Of a DNA stretch of 64,000 nucleotides, positions 22,401 through 36,300 are shown one piece after another (position 1 is the first letter of the stretch; every line of letters begins with the position of its first letter). This DNA is from Chamaecrista fasciculata. Lineage: Eukaryota; Streptophyta; Magnoliopsida; Fabales; Fabaceae. The position numbers were made by a program, and so were the translations under genes. Under the pieces are notes generated by a model. It did not search any database, was not told the DNA's origin, and saw nothing but the letters and a program-made list of their open reading frames with translations. The DNA lies in NCBI GenBank assembly GCA_003254925.1, contig QANZ01033036.1, positions 119,970-183,969 of the forward strand. The letters run 5' to 3'.

Positions 22401-25400
22401 TTGCCTATCAGATTTACCTTTGAAAAGTTGACATATGCTATTGTTTTACTCCTTACCAACCCCTCTTTTAACTTTAAGTGGAAAAAACATTGATGTCATT
22501 TTTTGTAGGTGAATATGATGACAAAGGTACCAAGTAACTGCATATACATGTACTATTTTCTAATTGGTCTTCTGTACTGGTTACTCATGCCTGAACAATA
22601 AACACAGAAATTGCTATTATTTATCGGGTTCAAGGAATAGTTTATTGCAGTAATTCTACTATGACATCTTAATGTCTTCTGAAAACTTTGGACATTAATA
22701 TTTTCATAGACCACCTTGCTATGGTATTCACTATTCAAGTTATTTGTTTACTAGCGTTTCACAATTCTGTAGGGTCTTGCTATTTATCTCTCTGGCGGAA
22801 AAATGCAAGTAAAGAGTTGGAGCAGTTTTGCTCTGTGCAGTTTGAGGGCATATATTTTAAACCAAAAGGCTACAAAGGTCAGCTGACATATCCAAAGGTG
22901 GTTATCTCACCAGAAGGCACATTTGTTGCGACTCTAGATTTGACAGGGTTAATGCAAATTTTTAAACTGGATAAAGGAAATTTTACCCTCTCTAGATTTG
23001 TCTGGGGAGAGAGAGATGATTCATCTGTGCCTGATAATTTATCAAAAGGAGGGAGGGAATATTTCGTGGGTATTATGGATTTTACTTGGTGGTCTGACCA
23101 TATCCTTACTGTTGTAAATAGGAGTGGTGTGGTTATGCTCATTGACATTGCTAATGGCTCAAAAGTTCAGGAAGACGATCCTGTATACTTTATGCCTGCT
23201 CTGGAGAAAGCACCAAAATCTAATGGTTACCAGTTTCTTTTGGCAAGTTTGTCATCCCAAGGAAAATATAATCCTTCTGTAGATGGGGCCACAGATGAGT
23301 TGCATCAGCTAGATTGGGTCACTGAAGATACATATAATCAGTTTCACTTTTCTAGGTTACACTGGTGCCTCATCTCATTTTCTGAGAAATCTGTTTCTGA
23401 AATGTATAGCATGCTAATTAGCAAGAAAAGGTTTCAGGATGCTTTAAGTTTTGCTGATAATCATGGTTTGGATAAGGATGAAGTTCTGAAGTCACAGTGG
23501 TTGAATTCTAGCCAAGGATTCAATGAAATAAATTTGTTTTTATCAAATATCAAGGACCGAGATTTCATACTTTCAGAGTGCATTGATAGGATTGGACCAA
23601 CAGAAGACGCTGTGAAGGCTTTGCTGGAATATGGTCTCCGCATCACTGATCAGAATCGATTTTCAGAAGTAGATAATCCTAATGATAGTCAAGTTTGGGA
23701 CATTCGCTTGGCTAGACTTCGGTTATTGCAATTTAGGGACAGGCTTGAAACATATATTGGAATAAACATGGGCAGGTATCCTTGGAAGTTATAGATATCA
23801 ATTTTCAAATATTTTTGTTGTTTTTGTTTTAATAAAGTATCCCTTTCTGTCATTCATTATTTTCAATCCATTGTTTTAGTTTGTTACCTTTGCATTTCTT
23901 CTTGTTTTAACTTCACCTTATGTTAAGCCTTTATATTTTCATGTAGCACTTGAGTAATTATGTCTTCATAATTTTATGTGCTACACATTTTGATTAGGTT
24001 CATTTCTTCATCAATAGCAGGCAGTTGTAAGTTATACATGTTTGTTCATGTCATGCATGCTCATTAACAAAACCTATTTGCCTAAATATATGCCCAAATG
24101 CATAGATTATGTCTCTTGAATGACTGTAAATGATAAGTAGCTCAACAATTGTTTTTATTCAGTTATTCTGATGGTTTCTACTAACTCAAAGTTCATTGAC
24201 ATAGTTTTATGCAGGTTTTCTGTGCAGGAATATAGTAAATTCCGTGTTATGCCTATTCATGAAGCAGCTGTTGCACTTGCAGAAAGTGGAAAGATTGGTG
24301 CCTTGAACTTGCTCTTCAAGCGTCATCCATATTCTTTGACGCCTTCTATGTTGGAAATTTTATCTGCCATCCCAGAAACAGTTCCTGTGCAAACATATGG
24401 GCAGCTTCTTCCTGGGAGGTCTCCTCCTTCTGTTGTTGCTGTGAGGAATGATGATTGGGTTGAATGTGAAAAGATGATTCACTTCATTAATGAGTCAGTT
24501 AATAGCCATGACATTAGCATCCAAGTCAAAACTGAACCTATTGTGAAGCAAAGCCATGGATTTTCTTGGCCATCATCTGATGAACTCTCAAAATGGTATA
24601 AAGAAAGAGCTAGAACTATGGATAGTCTTAGTGGGCAGTTAGATAATTGCCTCAGCTTGCTTGACTTTGCTAAGCGCAAAGGTTTATCTGAGTTGCAGCA
24701 CTTTCATCAGGATGTCTTATACTTGTATCAAATTATTTACTCTGATGACAATGATGGTGAAATATGTTTCAACATGAGTATTGTCTCATGGGAACAATTG
24801 ACTGATTATGATAAATTTAAAATTATGCTTAAAGGAGTCAAAGAGGAAAATGTGGCTGAAAAATTACACAATAAAGCAATTCCATTTATGCATGAAAGAT
24901 TTATTAAGGTATCCCTAATTGAAGATGTCAATCTTTGCGATTCTGCAAATCAAAACAAAGAGGAGTCATTTCTAGTCAGATGGTTGAAGGAAATCGCTTT
25001 AGAGAATAAATTGGACATATGCTTAGTGGTAATTGAGGAAGGGTGCAGAGACTTCCAAACTAATGTCTATTTCAAAAATGAGGCTGAAGCTGTTGATTGT
25101 GCTTTGCAATGCATATATTTGTCCACGGTAACTGATAAGTGGGGTATCATGGCAGCAATATTATCTAAGCTTCCTCAGCTGCAAGGTTTGATTCTAATCT
25201 TGTAATGGCAATGAGATGCCATATCCTTTCATAATTTGTTTAGGCATGGTTTATTTCTCTCATTATAGTAAATGAGTTGGAAATATTTTCCCCATCGAGT
25301 TTGGAATGTTTGGTAAAACTAGTATCTTATATTCCTTGATGTCTTAAATAGTATAAAACTCCAATGTCTGATATGACGGCTAGAATTTTACAAAGAAACG

Positions 25401-28400
25401 CATTTTGTTTTGGTAAAACTATAAATTATGGGATCTGAGACTCCTATTGTTTGTGGGGGTATGAGATATCACTATAATGGTGGCACCTTGTGCCTTTAGG
25501 CATCTTGGATTGCAGGATGAACAAGATGGTTTACAACTGCTTACATACTTCTTGCAGTTTGAATTGATTTTCATGCCTTACTCATTTTATAAAAGAAAAC
25601 ATCTCTTTTTTTCATTATTGTTATTGTGGCATCTTGTTGAGTGAATTTTTGTTTAAATGATTGATTCATTAACATTTTGTATGCAATATTCCAAGTATCA
25701 TAGAAAATTTGTGACTGTCCAGATCGCGGAATGCAAGTTGAGAACTTTGAAAGAAGACTAAGAGCTGCTGAAGGCCATATTGAAGCAGGGAGGCTTTTGG
25801 CATTTTACCAGGTTTTTATTTTCTCATCTTGTAGGATAAATTTGCACCCTTCAGATATAGAGGGGGATTTGGCAGTGTTGCTGCTTGTTTAACTTTCTTT
25901 TTCTTCCTCAATATAGTTTTCTTTTTTGTATTTTAAAAAAATGGTGAAGAGTTACAAGTTACATTCCAACATGTATTTCACCATGTTTTGGATTACATGA
26001 TTGTCATTAAGCACTGCTTGTCCCCTCAAATAAGTTATGCTGTAGATGAGATTATGCAACTATTTGGAAATATGATTTCAAAAGTTGAGGTCTCAAATAT
26101 TTGAAGGGGCCGAGTTATTATTATTGTTCTTTAGCTAGCAGGAGATTACCATATACTTTTGGTCTTTTCAGGTCCCGAAGCCATTAAACTTTTTCTTAGA
26201 GGCTCATTCAGATGGAAAGGGTGTGAAACAGATTATTCGCCTTATCCTTTCTAAATTTGGTCGCCGTCAGCCTGGACGATCAGATAGTGAATGGGCCACC
26301 ATGTGGCGTGACATGCTGTATCTGAGGGAGAAGGCATTTCCTTTTTTGGACCTCGAGTATATATTGGTTGAATTCTGCAGAGGACTACTTAAAGCTGGGA
26401 AGTTTTCTCTTGCTAGGAGTTACTTGAAGGGAACTAGTTCAGTTGCTTTGGCTCCAGAGAAAGCAGAAAACCTTGTCATTCAAGCAGCTAGAGAATATTT
26501 TTTCTCTGCTTCAAGTCTTGCATGTTCTGAAGTAAGTTTAAAGCAACTATTTGTTGACTGTATCGTGAGTACAAGACAGAAAACATCATAATTTCATAAT
26601 TGCCTGCACAAAATAAGATATGAGATTTAGGAACTATGGTAACATTGCCCCATCTGCACCCTCTACCCCTCTAAAAAAGATTTTTCTGAGATGTTTTCTT
26701 CATTAAGCTTGTAAATGAAACCATATAGTCTAATTGCCATCTAACTCACATGGCTGAGTTGTTTCCTTTATGAATTGATGTACTGGATATCCTTAAAGTT
26801 GTTTTATCTTAGCTTTCTTTAAAATTAGATAAATTAATTAGTTACTTTTACTGCAACTTGCTCCAGATCTGGAAGGCTAAAGAATGTCTTAATCTATATC
26901 CGAGTAGTGGAAATGTGAAGGCAGAGGCGGATATAATTGATGCACTTACAGTTAAGCTTCCAAGCCTTGGAGTGACACTCCTGCCTATGCAGTTCAGGCA
27001 AATAAAAGATCCAATGGAAATTGTGAAAATGGCCATCACAAGTCAATCTGGAGCATATTTACATGTTGATGAACTAATTGAGGCTGCCAAACTTCTTGGC
27101 TTAAGGTCCCCTGATGACATATCAGCTGTTGAGGAAGCTATTGCTAGAGAAGCTGCTGTTGCTGGTGATTTACAATTGGCATTTGATCTTTGTCTTGTTT
27201 TGGTCAAAAAAGGACATGGTTACATATGGGATTTATGTGCTGCAATTGCCCGGGGTCCTGCCCTTGAAAATATGGATGTGAACTCTCGAAAGCAACTACT
27301 AGGTTTTGCTTTGAGTCACTGTGATGAGGAGTCCATTAGTGAGCTTCTCCATGCTTGGAAAGACCTGGACATGCAAGGACAGTGTGAAACATTAATGATG
27401 ACCACAGGAACAAATGCTTCAAACTTTGCATCTGCAGTCTCACTTTCTGACAGTGCTAGTGCTGATAACCAGGATGTTCATCTTGACAAAATTAGAGACA
27501 TGGTTTCAGTTGTAGCTAAAACTGTGGCTGTTGAGGATGGAACAGATTGGGCATTGGTTTTAACTGAAAATGGCAAAGCCTTTTCTTTTGCTGCTTTAGA
27601 ACTCCCATGGTTGCTTGAATTAACTAGGAGAGAACTTGACGAGAAAATTGATACTGGAAAACTGTATGTCAATGCGAGAACACATGCTGTGGTGACCATT
27701 TTGTCCTGGTTGGCTAGAAATGTATTTGCCCCAAGAGACGATCTGATTGCCTCTCTGGCAAAATCAATTATGGACCCACCAGTTACTGAAGAGGAAGATA
27801 TAATGGGATGCTCCTATCTTTTGAATCTTGTGGATGCCTTTAATGGGGTAGAGATTATAGAAGAGCAGCTAAAAATAAGAAAAGATTACCAAGAAGTTTC
27901 TAGAATTATGAATGTGGGGATGACATACAGCTTACTGCACAACTCTGCGGTTGGAACTAACCCTGCTCAGAGGAGGGAGTTGCTACAGAGATTTAAAGAA
28001 AAGCACGCTCCACCCAGCTCTGGTTATTCACTTCTCTATTTCTTTTTCTTTTTCTTTCTCCCTAATTTTTCATTCTTTACCTCGCTGGCTCCTGTATTTC
28101 ATCCATACATATGTTGTTCCATTTAGTAAGTAATTTGTTAATCAGGCTGAAATTGATTTGGGGTCATTTATTTCAACCTTTATATCTAACCACTGGTATT
28201 TTGCATCCAAGTTTTAAGGAAAATTGTTATATGAATGTTAAAACAATGATTAATTTATTTTACTTGTCCGTTTCACTTGTATCATGAACATTTTCATAGT
28301 GTTATATTCTATGGCTGTTGCTGGTATTAAGTAAACAATTTCTTATTTGAAATTTCAGCTTAATCTTGGGAATAGAAAGAAACTACTAAATTGTTCAAAG

Positions 28401-31400
28401 TATAAGCTAAATAATTTCAGTGATGAAATTGTGAAGTAAATGACTAGGGTGTTAAAAGTATAACTTTTAAATCACATGGAGTAAAATGTAATTTACCCTA
28501 GTTTCTTTTTCATAGTTAGCTGGCTTCCATAATTAATTAATAGAGATTGTTGTTTCCATCTTCAATTTGTTTTGCAGATGACGTTGATAAAATTGGCAGA
28601 GTACAGTCCTCATTTTGGAGAGAGTGGAAATTGAAGTTAGACGAGCAAAAGCGTCTGGCTGAGCATTCTAGAGCTCTGGAGAAAATAGTTCCTGGCGTTG
28701 AAACCGAGCGCTTTTTGTCTGGGGACTCCATATATATTGAGAATGTTGTTCTCTCTCTCGTAGAGTCAGTGAAGTTTGAGAAGAAGAACATTTTGAAGGA
28801 TATATTAAAACTGGCTGATACCTATGGCTTGAATTGTACTGAGGTAAGAGGATTTGCGGGTATATATTTTTAGACATGTATCCAGAGCATTGGCAGCTTT
28901 AGGTCATATGGTTGCTTGATATAGTAGTATTTAAGCCTCTTTGACCAGGTGGTTTGGAGTTCTGTTCTAGCCCTTCCTAGTCTTATATTTATAAATTCAG
29001 AATATAATAGTGTTAAGCTTCAGTTTTAAGTAGATGTAGATCCATTTAAGCTTCAGCTGGTCTGGAGCTCAATGGGCTTTCACATTAGGGGGTGGGTTTG
29101 TCAGACATTAGCCCATGTTTAACAGCCTTCGTCTTTAAGTCAATTGGCCGTTAGAAAAACTGCATGCATAATTAATTGATTAGACCTCATTGTTTCTTTG
29201 TGTCCTTTCAGGTGTTGTTGCGGTACCTAAGTGCTGTCCTTGTTTCCGATGTTTGGATGAATGATGATATTTCGGCCGAAATTGAAAATCATAAAGGAGA
29301 AATAATTGCTAATGGTGCTGAAACCATTAAAACCATAACAATGATTGTATACCCTGCAATTGATGGGTGCAACAAGCTTCGCCTTGCTTATATTTACAAC
29401 CTGCTGTCAGAATGCTACACGAGTCTGGAAAAAGCTGGAGAATTACTACCATCAATGCTCTCTGATCAAGCAAATGGAAATCTAAGGTTAGCTCATTATT
29501 ACAAGGTCCTCGAGCAAGAATGCAGAAATATTTCCTTTGTTAATAAGCTGAACTTCAAAAATATAGCTGGGTTAGGTGGTTTGAACTTGGAGTGCTTCAG
29601 GAATGAAGTCTGTGCACATATCGATGAAAATACCATATCAGCTATAGCAAAAATGGTAGAGGCTCTTGTCAACTTTTATGATGGTTCATTACCTGAGGAT
29701 TTCATGTCATGGCAGGACGTTTATAAGTATTATATACTGAATTTGCTGAGAGCTTTGGAGACTAGAGCTACTACTGATTTAAGTATTAGCACTCCAGAAT
29801 ACTTCCAAGGATTTTTAAGCAAGCTTGAACATAGCTATGATTTGTGCCAGATATATATTAGACTTTTGAGACGGTCTGATGCTCTGGAGATCATGAAGCA
29901 GTTCTTCATGGCAATTTTGTCTCTTTACAGTTTATATGGAAACCCACCAGATAACTCAGCATGGCAAGACTGCCTCATTATTCTTCTAAACTTTTGGATG
30001 AGATTGACTGATGAAATGAAGGAAATTGTGTCGGAAGAAAATACAGGAGAAACTATGGGCTTTAATCCAGAATGCTTAATGGCTTGTCTAAAGGTTTTTA
30101 TGAGATTGGTGATGGAGGATATCATCTCACCTAGTCAGGGCTGGGGTGCCATATTTGGTTATGCCAACTGTGGTTTAAGTGGTGACTCTGCTGTAGAAAT
30201 TTATAATCTTTGCAGAGCTATGGTTTTTTCTGGTTGTGGATTTGGAGCTGTTGCAGAAGTTTTTTCTGTTGTATCGTCAGAGTATGCAACTGGTTCAACT
30301 TATCATTCTGGCACGGGTTCCCAGGGTCTTCCCCGTTTCTATTTAGATATTCTGGAACCTGTTCTGCAGGAATTGGTTAGTGGATCCCATGAGAACCAGA
30401 ATCTGTGTCATCTTTTGTCGTCTCTAAGCAAGCTAGAAGGTGATTTAAAAATTATGAAATGTGTCAGACATGTAGTTTGGGAAAGAATGGTCCAATTCTC
30501 TGATAATCTACAGTTACCAAGTTCCATCAGAGTTTATGTACTAGAGCTCTTGCAATTCATCTCAAGTAAAAACATTAAGGGTTTCTCTGCTGAATTACAG
30601 GCCAATGTCACGCCATGGGAAGAATGGGATGAGTTGATTTATACTAGTAGAAAGAGTGAAACTGATGTTGACCAGGGTCTGTCAGATCAGAAAGACTCTT
30701 CTAATAGGTTTACAAATACTTTGGTAGCTCTCAAGTCATCTCAGCTTGTGACAGCAATCTCACCCAGCATAGAAATTACCCCTGATGATCTCTTGAATGT
30801 AGACTCAGCTGTTTCTTGCTTTTCTAAGCTGTGTAGAGAAGCCACTACAGATCTCCATTTTGATGCTTTGCTAGCTATTTTGGAAGAGTGGGATGGTCTT
30901 TTCACTACAAGAAAAGATGGAGAAATCATTGCCGAAGTATCTGATGAAGGAAATGACTGGAATAATAATGATTGGGACGAGGGATGGGAGAGCATTGAGG
31001 AAGTAGAGAATGTTGTGAAAGAAAAGAAAGAGGATTCAGTTTCCGTTCACCCTCTACATTCATGCTGGACAGAGGTGCTCATAAAACTTATAAGCATGTC
31101 AAGGTTTAGTGACGTGATGAGACTGATTGATCAATTATCAGTAAAATCTAGTGGAGTATTGCTTGATGAAAATGGTGCCGAGAACTTGAGCCAGATAGCA
31201 CTTAACCAGGATTGCTTTAATGCTTTGAAGATTACTTTATTGCTACCTTACAAAACATTACAGTTGCAGTGCCTGGGTGCAGTTGAGGATAAATTGAAAC
31301 AAGGCTTTCCAGAAAAACTTGGCAGGGACCATGAGTTCTTGATTCTTGTTTTATCTTCTGGAATCATTGCTTCGATAATCGCCGACGGTACATATGGTGC

Positions 31401-31815
31401 TACTTTCTCTTACATCTGCTATTTGATTGGAAACTTAGCTCATCGGTGTCAAAATGCCCTTTTATCGGGTCATGCTCAGAAGGGGATTAACAATAGTGAA
31501 GTTGGCGAAGAGGAGTCACTTCTCTTTAGAAGGATTATTTTCCCCAGTTTTATATCTGAGCTTGTGAAAGCTGATCAGCATGTTTTGGCTGCATTTCTTG
31601 TCACAAGATTTATGCATACTAATGCATCACTCAGTCTCATTAACATTGCTGATGCCAGTCTTAGTAGGTATTTGGAGAGGCACTTCCAATTTCTACAGGC
31701 TAACGAGTTCCCTGTTGAGAAGACATGTAATACACTAAAGAATACTGTTAGTAGCTTGAGAGGCAAGCTGAACAATTTGATTCAATCCACATTATCTCTG
31801 CTTTCTTCTTGTTAG
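19433..31815 (+). CDS. MIP2: MAG2-interacting protein 2 / NBAS-like, Sec39 domain
   Basis: Subunit of the plant Dsl1/NRZ-type tethering complex that captures COPI vesicles at the ER. Twelve exons: 19433-19522, 19677-19725, 20191-20364, 21327-21528, 21666-21877, 22773-23775, 24215-25185, 25723-25811, 26172-26531, 26867-28022, 28578-28843, 29212-31815. They total 7176 nt (2391 aa plus stop), near the 2.4-kilo-residue length of the family, and all junctions are GT-AG and in frame. The first ATG gives MEELASRRLLYETRHHASR, a conserved start. Residues about 60-400 form a WD40-like N-terminus (LFISPRGKHVAVATGNQI). The long helical middle and C-terminal parts match Sec39/NBAS. The last exon encodes the acidic, Trp-rich DWNNNDWDEGWESIEEVE. 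Introns are free of obvious transposons. The gene looks intact; a single changed splice site would not alter the call. Confidence 0.95.
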
Positions 31816-32217
31816 ATGATAAAAGATTCATAGTTACCTCACGCTTGCCTCCCTGTTTTTTGCCTGTTCACTGTTCAGTAAATGATTCCATGTTTGTGTA
31901 GATTTTTTGTAAGTCTAAGAGGAGTCTTTTATTGATTACTTTTTTCCTTAGTAGAGATGTTCTTTCAGAGGGATAGGCCTGGTTTGAGTTATCTGATCGA
32001 CTAAAAGCAAAATAGATATTCAAATTATCATTTATACATTTGTATGTTTTAAATAAAATCATGTATTTATGCACTTTGTAGATGACAATTGCCTTTATTT
32101 TCTTACTCGAACTTGATCGTGGAATGATCTTGCGCGTCCTATGAGCAGATTGTCAATATGGGATATTATTATGGGAAATTCTAAGATGTAACTTAGGGTA
32201 TGCATATTGTGAGATGA
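31816..32217 (+). other. 3' flank of MIP2
   Basis: AT-rich, with AAATAAAATCATG near 32050 as a plausible polyadenylation signal. No frame is supported. Confidence 0.5.
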
Positions 32218-32296
32218 TATAATTTTTTTTTAAGTAATTTAATGCTGAAAATAATAAAAAAAAATAATTTTTTAATCAATCAAAACTGTATAGATA
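32218..32296. repeat. Diverged partial MITE family A copy
   Basis: TAATTTAATGCTGAAAATAAT followed by an A run and AATCAATCAAAACTGTAT matches the interior of the MITE copies at 47880-47945 and 48045-48105, without clear ends. Confidence 0.6.
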
Positions 32297-32331
32297 GCTA
32301 TATAATTGCATGCAATATCCACTTTGCATAG

Positions 32332-32343
32332 CTCTACTACTAC

Positions 32344-32419
<76 letters not shown>
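32332..32419. repeat. (TAT)n microsatellite, about 28 units
   Basis: Begins with CTA units and continues as uninterrupted ATT/TAT repeats to about 32418. Located about 0.5 kb downstream of the MIP2 stop. Probably highly polymorphic. Confidence 0.95.
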
Positions 32420-33391
32420 ATGATTATTATAATGGGTTCTTATTTATTTGACTTAAATGACTCATTCCACTCAAGAGCATTTTGTCAAATTAGAAGGGGA
32501 AGACTTGCAAAGAGTCGAGGGCTTTCAGAAAATAAATAAATAAAAGTTATGGAAGGAAAACTCGACATATCCATTAGACCTTCCAAGTTAGAAAATGGTA
32601 TGAACATGAACCAACCCAGTTTACTCCATAGACCTAATAGACAGCTAAATTCTGCATTTCCAATCAAGGCCGAGGTATTGATTTCTTGGTAGTTTTGGAA
32701 GCATCTCAAAGTTTAGCTGGTGAGAAGGACTAACCCCTTTATTACTATGTCAAGGACTGAAGTGTAGCAAAACTTTTTACTTGTTGCCCTGAGAATGCAT
32801 TAAAACACAAGACAGATTTCATTTGAAGATTAACATTAGGAGTTCTAGATATAGGTTATCTTAAAACTGGTTGCAACCAGTTTTATCCAATCGAGCGAAT
32901 AAATACTAGCATGATTTTTTTCGAGTTTAACGCTCAAAGTTGTACTTTAAACCGATGCACAGTTATTTACTCTATGGGGGGAATACTGGGGATTAAGAAG
33001 ATTTATTAACAGAATGTAAGTTCAACTCCATTACAAAAGTAATATAAGACGATGAAAGAAATAGCATAGCTTGTGTACTATTCTTCCCAACAGGACAAAC
33101 TGGAGATCCCGCCTCCAAAAGAATAACATGAGAACGACCAAAATGGATATTTCTCCTCAAGTAATAGCCATAGACATCTAACGCACTACTTTTTTCTACC
33201 AAAAACACCAATGAAATTGTTTCAACCTATACTTTTCATTTCTGCCCCCTCCAATTTCTGGGAAGACCACTTTCCTTTTAAGCTGTACCTTCACAGTCAA
33301 GTAGCGTCTAACAAATTAGACAGAAACCACAATATGTAGAATGAAACATCTGGTGATTCAGAGCCTCCTAAAACCTTCCACATGACGTCAT
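32420..33391. other. Convergent 3' flanks of MIP2 and the MFS transporter
   Basis: No gene is seen. The transporter's 3' untranslated part probably ends around 33000, where the minus strand shows AATAAATC. Confidence 0.45.
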
Positions 33392-36300
33392 TTACATGTT
33401 CAATGGCTCTGTCTCGCTGTCCCTTTCCTTCATTTCCCAATCTTCTGTTTCTGTTTACACACAAGTAATTATATTCAAGCAGAAAAAGTGTATGTATATA
33501 GGAAATTCCAGATACCCATATAGTAAAGACCACAAACACACACACGCACAGATATTCATATTTTGATTCCAATCAACCTAATTGAGTGAATTGACTGAGT
33601 CAGTCCCGTTATATTGCCACATGCTATCCCAAATAGGAAATGTAAAATAGGTCTTAGGGCATTATAGGCAGAGAACAAGAGGCACTACTAGAATCCTATT
33701 CCAAGGTAAGCATGCAAAACTTAACAGACAATGCCATCCCTTTTAAGTCAAAAATGGGTCCCCATAAGGTATCAGTAATCTAGAAGAAAAACCTCAGCCC
33801 TTATCAAAGATGAAATTTAAGAGGTTATGGACCATATGTGATGTGAGAATGGTGTTTAAGCCTTTAAGGTGAAGCTGTAATTTCCAAAATAAGATAAACA
33901 GCAATATATATAGATAATCACTAAAGGATTTAAATCCATTGCTCTTCAATTTCTAGAACTCAACATAAGCAAAGATTATAGGGCAAAGGTTTTTACTTGG
34001 CTTATCTGCAATCACCAAAAGCCGCCTCTGCAAGACACATGCTACCAAAAGGAAAATTGAGCACATGCCAAACATCACAGTGATAGGGAAAGCATCAACC
34101 TGCACACGGGATATAATTAGTCAGAATTACGCAGATGCAGGCATCATGAGGGAATTTACATTTTCTATTGGATGGCAGGGTAGGCAAGGAGGAAGGGATT
34201 GAATATATGTTTTAAGAAAGGATGTGCAGGGTTCAGTGGATAATGACAGAATTAATTTAACCAACTCCAGGTTTAAAAAGTGAAATATATAGGTAATGTG
34301 AGAATCCCATGCTCTAGCAATCAGTACAATCCACATCCACAAACATAATACAAGCATAAGATCGAGAATTGCAACCAAGCAGGGTGTGCAACATACATTG
34401 TACAGCACAACACACACAAAAATGTTGAGAGGAATGCGGAAAAAGTTCATGATGGTGCTCCTGGCCTCCTCGGGAATATATTGTGATCTCATCTTCATAA
34501 TAGATGGCCAGAATATGCCTACACAAGCCTCAAACGCACAGAAGCCAAGAAGCTGAATGCAACCCGAAAATGAGATGCTTCCACCTTTCTCTTTTGAAGG
34601 AACTACCAAGAACTGCTCCACATGAACCAAGTTAAAACATGGTAGAATAGAATGAGAAGTGTATCACAATTTGGATAACAAAATAAATAATAAATACACG
34701 AAAATTACTTCTGAAATGGGATAAAAGAAGTCTACAGAAATAATAGTATACATTGGTCAGGATAGGAAGCAATAGAGCAGCAGAAGAAACAGCAAAAACA
34801 ATCTGCATGTAGCTCTCAACTCTGGGTGATGAATGAGCCATCAATCGAGATGCAAGTGAGCTTCCCAACATTGAAGCTAACATGAATGTTGCAAAAATAA
34901 ATCCATGGGGTATCTCTTCATCATTTGGGCTCAGAGCGGGAGTCCATAGGAACACAAAGGTATACATAGAACCTTCAAAGAGAGACTGTATGGCACCTAA
35001 TAAGGCAATTTTTTCATCTGAAATGCAAAAAAAAAAAGGTAATCATGAGAAAAGGAAACAAGAGATTGATCAAGGAATTATGTAATAGAATGTCAATTCA
35101 ATAGAATAAAGATATACAAAGAACAAACCTCTCAGCTAATGATAACTTCAGAGAATAACAGCTCTTGCTGTGTGACAAATATAATAAAATTCTTCTGTTC
35201 TAGAGCCATGCAGAAAACTAGTGGCTTGACATACACTAAAAGTTCATACCAAATTTTTTTTATTACTTTAATTTTTTAAATATAAATTAAATAGTAATTT
35301 TTAATATTATAAGAATAATAAAGGAAATTACTTCCCACTTTTCTATATGACGATAATGCATTTTATATTCTAGAATCTAGAGTCCAAAACACAGCCCATG
35401 AGAGGGAACACTATTCCTTAAAACCACAAGTCCCAACTTTAGGCATATATTATCACTAAACTTGGATCACAAAATGCCTAATTCAGCGATCATGGAAATG
35501 TAACAAATAAGTAACTTCAAATTTCCAACAAAAAGTATGTACACGGAATTATCATCTATAAAAATAAGCAAATTTTAATCAGAAGTCTGAATTCTACCAG
35601 AAGCAATAGCCATGGCAGCACCCCGGAACTGGGTAAGCAAGTCCTTGTTGTCAGAAGGATCCCCAAAATTTTCTGACCATGATGATAATATGATGGCCAT
35701 ACCAATTGAAAGAAAGCAGGCAGCAGCATCAAAGGGAGCAACAGGTCCAAGAGCCAAAGTATCCACAAGTACATTCCCAAACAGCCCAGACACAATAGCA
35801 ACAAGACCATTTCCAAGAAATATTGCCTTTGCGAATGTTAATGATAACCATTGTTGGTCAAAGCCCCTCTGACATGATATGTTAAAACCATTCAAATCAT
35901 TAATACGGGATGTGATGGCAACAAAGATATCAAGAGTTCAAGAGAAAAGATGATCTTGCTCTTAAAACATATGTTCAAGATTTTGAGGGAAAAAGAGATA
36001 TTATGACAAAGAATCAAAACACGTGATAATTGCCAAATGTCCTAAATTGCATCATTACCTTCTTAACAGAGACAAACATTATTCTTACAAATCCAGGAAC
36101 TCAGCATCTATAGAATTCAACATATTCTCAACAATAGAAAGTAGTATCTAAATTGGACTCAGAAAGACAATACTATATGGTGCCATCCTTTTCTCTTTTT
36201 TGGCCATATACGGTGCCAACCTTGCAACCACGTGACTTGTAGGAATTGGCTTTTCTTTATTTTTTCCCCACAAAATCATAAGATTATGCAGTAGGAAAAC

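Noticed and set aside
22688-22772. Reading MIP2 exon 6 from the upstream in-frame ATG at 22724 or nearby
   Set aside because: A good TTCTGTAG acceptor at 22772 joins exon 5 in frame at the conserved SGSCYLSLWRK; the upstream codons are intron.
32306-32539. Poly-isoleucine frame
   Set aside because: Translation of the (TAT)n microsatellite.
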